Shown: piece after piece, positions 34,980 to 42,559 of the stretch
Numbering within the stretch: the first letter of the stretch is position 1
Layout: each line of letters starts with the position of its first letter
Origin: JBCBKU01 sp965267475
GTDB lineage: Bacteria; Pseudomonadota; Alphaproteobacteria; Rhodobacterales; Rhodobacteraceae
Direction of reading: 5' to 3'
DNA: 64,000 nt
NCBI GenBank assembly: GCA_965267475.1
Contig: OZ254079.1
Location: forward strand, 744,001 to 808,000
Translations under genes and position numbers: made by a program
The notes under the pieces: generated by a model
What the model was told of the DNA's origin: nothing
Database searches by the model: none
The model's input: the letters and a program-made list of their open reading frames with translations, nothing else

Positions 34980-36242
34980 TTACTGGTAGATCCGCTGACG
35001 CGCGTCTTCGAGACGGGCCAGGATGTCATCCAGGTTGTCCGGGAACACCATGAATTCCTGCAAGCCTTCCATGCCGACCGAAGCCATTTCGGCCGGGAAG
35101 TCACGGTCGAAGAACTGTGCAATCCCGCCCGTGGCGTTGTTCGACAGCATTTCGAAGCCCTGCTTGATGAACTCATCGTCAGCAACCGACGAATTGGCGT
35201 TGACTGGAAGCTGGCCCAGCTTGTCGCCACCGTTGATGTCCGACTGAACGTCCGGCGATGTGACGAACTTCAGGAACGCGCGCGCGTTGTCCTTGTTCGC
35301 GGCCCCCGAAGGAATGTGGAACGTATCCGTCGGAGCATCTTCGCCCTTGGCCAGACCCGGTGTGATTTCCGGGAACTGGTAAAAGTCGATCTGGCTGTCA
35401 TCAAGGCCGGCATCACGCATCGGTGCGACCGCGAAGTTCCCGATCAGATAGGCCGTGGCGTCGCCATTGGTCATCTGGTTCAGGGCTTCCTGCCAGCTAT
35501 AGGACTGGTGGTCGTCGATGAAGGCGCCCATGTCGATCAGCTCACGCCAGTTGGCGAAGGTCTGGCGCACACGGTCATCGGTCCACTCGACTTCGCCACG
35601 GGCAAGCTGCATGTGGAAGTCGAAGCCGTTGGTCCGCATGTTCATATAGTCGAACCAGCCGCCGGCGGTCCAAAGGAACTTGGTGCCGATCGCATAGCAC
35701 TTCTTGCCAGCATCCAGGATGGCCTGGCAGTTGGCTTTCTCTTCTTCGAAAGTGGACGGCTCAGACAGGCCCAGCTCGTTGAAGATGTCTTCGCGATAGT
35801 AGATGCCCCACTGATAGTAAGTGTAGGGAACGCCCCACTGCTTGCCATCGATGGTCATCGCGCCTTTGACGCTGTCGAGACCCGGCAGTTCGCCGCCTTC
35901 GTACATGTCCGAGATGTCTTCAAACAGACCGGCCGAGACGTAGGGGCCCATCCGGTTGGCAGCATACCAGTTCACAACGTCGGGCGGGTTGGCGCCCAAT
36001 GCGTTCCGGATCTGAGTTTTCCAGGCTTCGCGGTCGACAATGTCGAGCTCGATGTTCAGATCAGGATGCAGCTCCTGGAACTGAGCGACAAGACCTTCCA
36101 TCACCGCGCGCGGTGCCGGGTTCGACATGTCCGAGATAATCCGAAGATCGCCGCTGAGGGCATGGCCGTCAGCAAAAGCGCCACCCGTCATTGCGACAGA
36201 GGTGGCCAGCGCCGCGATGGACGCTTTGAGCATGGAACGCAT
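34980..36242 (-). CDS. extracellular sugar-binding protein of ABC transporter
   Basis: A 420-residue periplasmic binding protein of the MalE-like class with a signal peptide (MRSMLKASIAALATSVAMTGGAFADG). The ATG at 36242 has GGGAGGA 5 bases upstream. LRIISDMSNPAPRAVMEGLVAQF and the later PVNANSS segment fit the two-lobe fold. It is the first gene of the leftward galactoside operon, driven by the promoter at 36311-36339. The ligand is inferred from the GH36 and GH42 genes to be a galactose-containing glycoside. Confidence 0.88.
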   Translation of the reverse strand: MRSMLKASIAALATSVAMTGGAFADGHALSGDLRIISDMSNPAPRAVMEGLVAQFQELHPDLNIELDIVDREAWKTQIRNALGANPPDVVNWYAANRMGPYVSAGLFEDISDMYEGGELPGLDSVKGAMTIDGKQWGVPYTYYQWGIYYREDIFNELGLSEPSTFEEEKANCQAILDAGKKCYAIGTKFLWTAGGWFDYMNMRTNGFDFHMQLARGEVEWTDDRVRQTFANWRELIDMGAFIDDHQSYSWQEALNQMTNGDATAYLIGNFAVAPMRDAGLDDSQIDFYQFPEITPGLAKGEDAPTDTFHIPSGAANKDNARAFLKFVTSPDVQSDINGGDKLGQLPVNANSSVADDEFIKQGFEMLSNNATGGIAQFFDRDFPAEMASVGMEGLQEFMVFPDNLDDILARLEDARQRIYQ

Positions 36243-36272
36243 GGTGTCCTCCCTATTGGTTCCACTATGTGC

Positions 36273-36293
36273 GAGTTCCATTATTCGGAACTC
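36273..36293. promoter_or_regulatory. candidate IclR operator palindrome
   Basis: GAGTTCC (36273-36279) and GGAACTC (36287-36293) are perfect inverted arms around 7 bases, so half-site centres are about 14 bases apart. It lies just downstream of the predicted start of the galactoside operon transcript, suiting repression by the divergent IclR protein. A further GGTTCC half-site occurs at 36258-36263. Confidence 0.6.
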
Positions 36294-36310
36294 AGTTTTG
36301 CATGTTGAAA

Positions 36311-36339
36311 ACTAAAACTCGAATCGCTTAAGGTGTCAA
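36311..36339 (-). promoter_or_regulatory. sigma-70 promoter of the galactoside operon
   Basis: On the minus strand, a perfect TTGACA (36339-36334) is followed after 17 bases by TTTAGT (36316-36311). The predicted start near 36304 leaves a leader of about 60 bases before the binding-protein gene, containing the palindrome at 36273-36293. Confidence 0.62.
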
Positions 36340-36385
36340 CAGTTTCCCGGATCATGGCGTCCGGGGGGCAGGGAGGACAACCAAT

Positions 36386-37195
36386 ATGGCCGCGGAGAAG
36401 AACGACGGCACAGTCGGGAAGGCGCTTGATGTGCTGGACCGGGTCGCCAGCTTTGGCCGCCCGGTGCGTTTTTCCGAGCTGCTTGAAAGTTCGCCCTTTC
36501 CCAAGGCCTCGCTTTACCGCTTTCTTCAGACGCTGACGAACCAGGGCATGCTGGCCTTTGACCGCGACCGCCAAACCTATACGCCGGGGATCCGTCTGGT
36601 GCGGCTGGCCCACGCGGCCTGGCAACAGTCGTCGCTTGCGCCAATCGCGCGGCCCCATATCGAAAGACTGTCCAGGGCCGTGGGTGAAACCGTTCACCTG
36701 GCCCAGCTCGACCATGGTCAGGTTCTTTATGTCGACAAGCGGAACGCGGTCGAACCGATCGAGATGTATTCGCAGGCGGGCAAGATCGGCCCGGCCTATT
36801 GCACGGGCGTCGGCAAGGCGATGCTTGCCTTCGAAAGCCCCGACGTTCTGGACAAGGTGCTCAGGCAGCAGTCTTATCACCGGTTCACAGAAAGGACCCT
36901 CGTGACCGAGGCCGCGCTTCGCAGTCAACTGGGCACGATCCGTGAAAATGGCTTTGCCGTGGATGACGAGGAACACGAAGCGGGTATCATTTGCGTGGCC
37001 GTGCCCATTCTGTCGGACACGCGTCGCGTGCTTGGCGGATTGTCGGTGACCACATCGACGGCGCGCAGATCCCTGAAGGAACTCAAAGGCGAAGTGCCGC
37101 AGGCCAAGGCCGCCGCGGCGGCGATATCGGATGAAGTCCAGACATGGCGCTTCCCCGATCAAAACAAACACGAAGAGACAGCGAAGGTGGACTAA
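36386..37195 (+). CDS. IclR family transcriptional regulator
   Basis: A 269-residue IclR-type regulator. The N-terminal winged helix shows KALDVLDRVASFGRPVRFSELLE and FPKASLYRFLQTL, and the C-terminal effector domain has GPAYCTGVGKAMLAF and DEEHEAGIICVAVPI. It is divergent from the galactoside operon, shares the 143-base control region with it, and is followed 2 bases later by the transporter ATPase gene. It is therefore the probable galactoside-responsive repressor, with galactose or a catabolic acid as a possible effector. Confidence 0.88.
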   Translation: MAAEKNDGTVGKALDVLDRVASFGRPVRFSELLESSPFPKASLYRFLQTLTNQGMLAFDRDRQTYTPGIRLVRLAHAAWQQSSLAPIARPHIERLSRAVGETVHLAQLDHGQVLYVDKRNAVEPIEMYSQAGKIGPAYCTGVGKAMLAFESPDVLDKVLRQQSYHRFTERTLVTEAALRSQLGTIRENGFAVDDEEHEAGIICVAVPILSDTRRVLGGLSVTTSTARRSLKELKGEVPQAKAAAAAISDEVQTWRFPDQNKHEETAKVD

Positions 37196-37197
37196 AG

Positions 37198-38256
<1,059 letters not shown>

Positions 38257-38267
38257 GGCGCGCGCGC

Positions 38268-39263
38268 GTGGATCCGATCACGTTTGCGGGCAAGCCGGTG
38301 CCCCGGCTTGGCCTTGGATGCTGGGCAATCGGCGGGCCGTTCTTCGGAGGCGGCAATCCGCTGGGCTATGGCGAGGTGTCAGAAGCCGACGCGCGCGCGA
38401 CGATCGAGGCCGCATGGGACGGCGGTATCCGTCTGTTCGATACAGCCGCGGTTTACGGCGCGGGCCTGAGCGAGCGGCGCGTCGGTGCGGCCCTTGCCGG
38501 ACGTGACGGGGCGGTCATCGTCACGAAGATCGGCATCCATTTTGACGAAGACGCAAAAGAGGTCACGGGCGTCCTGGAACGCGCCGATGAGGTGCGCCCG
38601 GCGGTCGAGGCGTGCCTGAGGCGCCTTCAGCGCGACCAGATCGATCTTGTCTTTCTGCACCTCAATACGATGGAAATTGCCGCGGCCCGCCCGGTGTTCG
38701 AGGCATTGGAAGGGTTGCGCGAAGAGGGTTTGATCGGCGCCCATGGCTGGTCGACGGACTTTCCCGATCGCGCAGGCTCGATGAGCGATCTGCCTGGGTT
38801 TCAAGCCGTGCAGCACGGTGCGAACGTCGTAGCGGATGTGCCCACGATGACGGACCAACTTGTCCGTGACGGGCTTTGGGCGCTGAACCGGTCGCCCTTG
38901 GCCATGGGGATCCTGACCGGCAAGTTCAAAGCGGGCGACCGCGTGGACGCAGGTGACGTCCGCGCCAATTCCTTCGACTGGCTGGCCTATTTCGAAGGCG
39001 GCGTCGTGCAACCCGCCTTCGTCGACATGGTGGAAGCCCTTCGGGCGCTCTTGACGACCGACGGCCGGACGGTCGGCCAAGGCGCGCTGAACTGGCTTAT
39101 GGCGCGGTCGCCGCGGAACATTCCCATCCCCGGAGCCCGAAACGCGACGCAAGCTGCCGAGAATGCCGGGGCTTTGGCATTCGGTCCTCTGCCGAAAGAT
39201 ACGATGGCGGCGATTGAAGCGGCCATTGATCGCCCGCCCGAAGGCCCCCCGCGGGAGCGCTGA
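38268..39263 (+). CDS. aldo/keto reductase, possible galactose dehydrogenase
   Basis: A 331-residue TIM-barrel oxidoreductase starting at GTG. LFDTAAVYGAGLSERRVG supplies the Asp and Tyr, IVTKIG the Lys and LVFLHLNT the His of the AKR tetrad, all intact. Members close to this type oxidise aldoses such as D-threo-aldoses, L-fucose or D-galactose to lactones with NAD(P). It is the third gene of the IclR-ATPase arm of the galactoside island. Because the SDR in the operon lacks its catalytic Lys, this enzyme is a candidate to supply the first oxidation step. Confidence 0.83.
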   Translation: MDPITFAGKPVPRLGLGCWAIGGPFFGGGNPLGYGEVSEADARATIEAAWDGGIRLFDTAAVYGAGLSERRVGAALAGRDGAVIVTKIGIHFDEDAKEVTGVLERADEVRPAVEACLRRLQRDQIDLVFLHLNTMEIAAARPVFEALEGLREEGLIGAHGWSTDFPDRAGSMSDLPGFQAVQHGANVVADVPTMTDQLVRDGLWALNRSPLAMGILTGKFKAGDRVDAGDVRANSFDWLAYFEGGVVQPAFVDMVEALRALLTTDGRTVGQGALNWLMARSPRNIPIPGARNATQAAENAGALAFGPLPKDTMAAIEAAIDRPPEGPPRER

Positions 39264-39333
39264 TCCAATTGCGCGCCTTCGGCGCATTCCTTTGTCTCGT
39301 CGGCGGGCTTCGCCCTTCTCCTCGGATGGGTGC

Positions 39334-40302
39334 CTAGGCGCTGCCCTGCGCGCGGGCAATCAGGTCGACGCCCATTTGCTGGAAGAGATCGATATAGTCG
39401 AGGCAGACCCAGTTCTCGGCAATGCGGCCTGCCTCGGTTCGGTAGAAATCCATAACGCGCAGGGTCAGGGCTTTGCCCGTGGCCGGGACGCCGAGATAGG
39501 TGCCCCGGTGGGTCATGGTCATCGACGGCCAGCCCGAGACGGCGGCATAGGCGCCATCTCCGATGCGGCAGTAATGGTTCCCGCCCTTCCGGTCGGGGAA
39601 GGCGGCAAGAAACGCCGCCCGGTGGTGCGTGACGAACCCGTCCCAGCCTTGGGTCGAGCCGATGCCGCCCGGTCCGTACCATTGGAAATCATGCGCCCAG
39701 GCGCCGCCTTCGCCGATTTGGCCTTCCGACGTTCCGGTTTCGGGATTGAAGCTGTGCAAATCATCCAACATGCGCGCGACCAATGCCAGGCTGTCGGCCC
39801 CGCCCGCCTGCGCGGGCAAGATGCCGTCATGGGTCGCCGGGCCGGGAAACAGCATCTCTGTTCCCATTCGGTCGGGAAACAGCGGACGCCCGCCCTGCCG
39901 CGCCAGATCCGGCAGATCGAGGATGATCCGCGCCTTCGTGATCTGGTCGTTTTCAACGCGATAGAACTCGCCGGATCTCAGGAAGGCCAGCCGACCCGAG
40001 GCCGATATTCCGTGGAAGGCGGCGCGGTGGATGCCGGTATAGTGGCAAAGCGTCGCGATCCAGTACCCGCCTTCCGCCCTGGGGTTTTCGCCGCCTATGA
40101 AGATCTCGTCCCGGCGCCTGAGACCACCGAAGGCTTCGTGCAGTGGCGCGAAGAACCCGTCCCCGACGGCGCTCGGCCCCGACATCGGTGCGAAAGGCGC
40201 GGACACGGCCCAATCCACATCATCGGCGAGACACCGCATTTTGGCGGGATCGGCGATCAGGGCATGGAGGTCGGCACGGATCCTGGTGCGCGGGTCGGAC
40301 AT
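39334..40302 (-). CDS. SnoaL/NTF2-like ester-cyclase family protein, two-domain
   Basis: A 322-residue protein made of two SnoaL-like NTF2 folds (about residues 15-150 and 185-315), each ending in a strand like YRVENDQITKARIILD or YRTEAGRIAENWVCLDYIDLFQQMG. Single-domain relatives are polyketide cyclases, isomerases or hydrolases. The ATG at 40302 is two bases after the soeC-like stop, so it may be the last gene of that operon. Function is unknown; a role in sulfite oxidation has no support. Confidence 0.72.
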   Translation of the reverse strand: MSDPRTRIRADLHALIADPAKMRCLADDVDWAVSAPFAPMSGPSAVGDGFFAPLHEAFGGLRRRDEIFIGGENPRAEGGYWIATLCHYTGIHRAAFHGISASGRLAFLRSGEFYRVENDQITKARIILDLPDLARQGGRPLFPDRMGTEMLFPGPATHDGILPAQAGGADSLALVARMLDDLHSFNPETGTSEGQIGEGGAWAHDFQWYGPGGIGSTQGWDGFVTHHRAAFLAAFPDRKGGNHYCRIGDGAYAAVSGWPSMTMTHRGTYLGVPATGKALTLRVMDFYRTEAGRIAENWVCLDYIDLFQQMGVDLIARAQGSA

Positions 40303-40304
40303 TG

Positions 40305-41180
40305 TCAGCGTTTGCCGTAGTAAAGCCCGACGACATGTTCTGCTTCGGCATAGAACAGCCAGCGTGCCGTCAGGACGCCGGCCACATGGGACAGGATCCC
40401 GATGGCAGCAAGAACATGGGAAAACGGAAGAACGAAGAAGATCAGCCAGGGCAGGATGACCATCAGGACGAAGGAAATCACGCGCAGCTTTGTGGAATGC
40501 TTTCGGCCCACGACATGGACCATTTCCTGGGTCAGATAGTTTGGCCCGGTATGGGGCGGCTCGAACGCACGTACCGTGCCCCGCGCGCCAAGCCCCGTGG
40601 CCGTCCCGATCGAGGTGCCCGATTGCGCAAGCCTTTGATCGCCCGTTTGCCAAACCCAAAGCTGCGCCAGGCCCAGAACCAGAAGAAGCAGGCTTCCGGT
40701 CCCCACCTGGCCGGCCAGAAGCGCCCCGCCGGTGATGGCATAGATCAGGAAAAGAACAGGCGTCGACCAATGGTTCCAGCGCGGGATGGTCTTAAGCTGG
40801 GTGTAGATCATCGCGGTAGCAAAGACGGTCGCCAGCGACAGCGCGGCGCCGAGGACACCGAGAAATCCGATCCGCGTGTCAAAGAAGACGAGACCCGCAC
40901 CATAAGGCGCCATCAGGACCAGGGTGCCGACCGCCAGCCACCCTTCGCGGGACAGCCAGCTTGAGCGCCATTGCGTAAAAGCTTTCAGGGCGCGTTCGGG
41001 ATGGCCCAGATGCAGCGTTGACGACAAAAGCCCGGCCGTGGCCAGCACATAGGCGATGGCGAAGAATATGAACGCGGTCCAACCGGTCACGCCGGGATAG
41101 CCAAGACCCAGAAAAAGCAGAAGCCCAAAGCCAAAGCCTGACAGCGTGGTGAAGACGATAAGCGAACCAGCGGGATGCAT
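40305..41180 (-). CDS. soeC: membrane anchor of sulfite dehydrogenase complex (DmsC/NrfD-like)
   Basis: A 291-residue DmsC-family membrane subunit with about eight helices. Conserved polar residues include LGHPERALKAFTQWRSSWLSREG, which matches the DmsC signature. It passes electrons from the Fe-S subunit to quinone. The gene follows soeB directly (shared base), and the set soeA-soeB-soeC here resembles the cytoplasmic sulfite-oxidising SoeABC of roseobacters and purple sulfur bacteria. DMSO or polysulfide reductase subunits are the main alternative. Confidence 0.82.
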   Translation of the reverse strand: MHPAGSLIVFTTLSGFGFGLLLFLGLGYPGVTGWTAFIFFAIAYVLATAGLLSSTLHLGHPERALKAFTQWRSSWLSREGWLAVGTLVLMAPYGAGLVFFDTRIGFLGVLGAALSLATVFATAMIYTQLKTIPRWNHWSTPVLFLIYAITGGALLAGQVGTGSLLLLVLGLAQLWVWQTGDQRLAQSGTSIGTATGLGARGTVRAFEPPHTGPNYLTQEMVHVVGRKHSTKLRVISFVLMVILPWLIFFVLPFSHVLAAIGILSHVAGVLTARWLFYAEAEHVVGLYYGKR

Positions 41181-41923
41181 TATCCAAGCCTTTCCAACGT
41201 CTTATCAAGCCAGCCCAGAAGCCCTTTGGCGTCTTCGGCGACCGGCGCGAGGTAAGGCGCCAGCACGTCCAAGGGTTCGTCCTTGGGCCGGGGCGGCAGG
41301 TATTGGTTCACAGGCTTTGTGCCTTGTTCGGGCATCAGATCCATGCCCTGACGCTCGGCCACGAGTTTCGAGACATCGCTGTCGGGATCGCTGAGATCGC
41401 CGAAGTGACGGGCCCCCGCCGGGCAGGTGCGCACGCAGGCCGGGACTCTGTCCTCTTCGGGCAGGTTGTCGTTGTAAATCCGGTCGACGCACAGCGTGCA
41501 TTTCTTCATGACCTTCTCGACCGGGTCCATTTCCCGTGCGCCGTAAGGGCAGGCCCAGGCGCACAGCCCGCACCCGATGCAGTCGCTTTCATTGACCAAG
41601 ACGATCCCGTCTTCGATCCGTTTATAAGACGCGCCGGTCGGGCACACGGTCACGCAGGGCGCATCTTCGCAATGCAGGCAGGATTTCGGGAAGTGGATGG
41701 TCTGGGCCGGGCCTGCTTCGGGCTGCACCTCATAGGAATGGATGCGGTTCAGAAAGCTGCCCACCGGTTCGGCCCCATAGGCGTCCTTGTCGGCGAGCGG
41801 TGCGCCATAGTTTTCGGTGTTCCAGCCTTTGCACGCCGTCACGCAGGCGTGGCAGCCGACGCAGGTGTCGAGGTCGATCACAAGGCCGAGCTTTTTCGCG
41901 GTATGAGTGGGCAATGAAGTCAT
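41180..41923 (-). CDS. soeB: 4Fe-4S ferredoxin subunit of sulfite dehydrogenase complex
   Basis: A 247-residue DmsB-like electron-transfer protein with four cysteine sets for [4Fe-4S] clusters: CVGCHACVTAC, CLHCEDAPCVTVC, CIGCGLCAWAC and CTLC...CVRTC. No signal peptide is present, so the complex should face the cytoplasm. Its start overlaps the stop of the DHFR-like gene (ATGA) and its stop shares a base with soeC. It connects the molybdoenzyme subunit to the membrane anchor. Confidence 0.85.
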   Translation of the reverse strand: MTSLPTHTAKKLGLVIDLDTCVGCHACVTACKGWNTENYGAPLADKDAYGAEPVGSFLNRIHSYEVQPEAGPAQTIHFPKSCLHCEDAPCVTVCPTGASYKRIEDGIVLVNESDCIGCGLCAWACPYGAREMDPVEKVMKKCTLCVDRIYNDNLPEEDRVPACVRTCPAGARHFGDLSDPDSDVSKLVAERQGMDLMPEQGTKPVNQYLPPRPKDEPLDVLAPYLAPVAEDAKGLLGWLDKTLERLG

Positions 41924-42453
41924 GCGGCCATCTTTTCATAGACAGATTGGATCATGCCGCCAGACAGCGTCGTGGTCCGGGCGTGATGCCATGTTTGCGG
42001 CAACGGAAGATCACCGAACAGCGGTACGCCACCGCCGAGGAGGACCGGCGCCCGCGTCAGGATCATGCGGTCGATGAGCCCGGCGGCGAGAAAGGATTGA
42101 ATGACACGTCCTCCGTCGATGTACAGGTGAACATGGCCCTTCGCGGTCAATTCCGCCTGAATATCTGCCGGTTTGCCGGACAGGAATTCCGCCTTGCCGT
42201 CCAGGTCCTCGGGGACATCCTTGCGGGACGTGGACAGGACGTAAACCGGTTTGTCATAGGGCCAGCCGACGTCAAATCCCAGTACGGTTTCAAAGGTTGT
42301 TCGCCCCATCACAATGGCGTCGATCCCGGCCATGAAGGCGGCAAAGCCATGGTCGTCTGTCTCAGAGCCGTCGAACGCGTCGAGCCAATGAACGCTGCCA
42401 TTTTGGTCGGCGATCATTCCGTCCAGGCTGGTGGCGATAAAGACCACGTTCAT
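41920..42453 (-). CDS. dihydrofolate reductase-like (RibD C-terminal) protein inside the soe operon
   Basis: A 177-residue RibD-C/DHFR-fold reductase. MNVVFIATSLDGMIADQNGS is the N-terminal strand and loop, IVMGRTTFETVLGF the substrate helix and HLYIDGGRVIQSFLAAGLID the NADPH-binding segment. The ATG at 42453 is the family start; longer frames upstream run through a hairpin terminator. It is placed between soeA and soeB and overlaps soeB by 4 bases. A pterin-related role, for example in molybdopterin or folate supply, is possible but is only a guess from position. Confidence 0.82.
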   Translation of the reverse strand: MNVVFIATSLDGMIADQNGSVHWLDAFDGSETDDHGFAAFMAGIDAIVMGRTTFETVLGFDVGWPYDKPVYVLSTSRKDVPEDLDGKAEFLSGKPADIQAELTAKGHVHLYIDGGRVIQSFLAAGLIDRMILTRAPVLLGGGVPLFGDLPLPQTWHHARTTTLSGGMIQSVYEKMAA

Positions 42454-42489
42454 GCGATGGCCTTTCGGCGGGGCGAAATTTTTTGACGC

Positions 42490-42523
42490 AAAAAATTTGT
42501 CCGGAAAATCCCAATTTTCCGGA
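42490..42523 (-). terminator. internal terminator between soeA and the DHFR-like gene
   Basis: TCCGGAAAAT (42500-42509) pairs with ATTTTCCGGA (42514-42523) around CCCA, and on the minus strand the stem is followed by CAAATTTTTT. Immediately beyond, AAATTTTTT (42476-42484) and AAAAAATTT (42490-42498) form a second inverted repeat. It looks like a terminator or attenuator lowering expression of the downstream genes relative to soeA. Confidence 0.65.
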
Positions 42524-42559
42524 TACCACCGGCGGGGATGTTCTTGGACCAAAGAACGG

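Noticed and set aside
39264..39333. Terminator between the aldo/keto reductase and SnoaL-like genes.
   Set aside because: The small GC stems here have mismatches and no convincing T-run on either strand.
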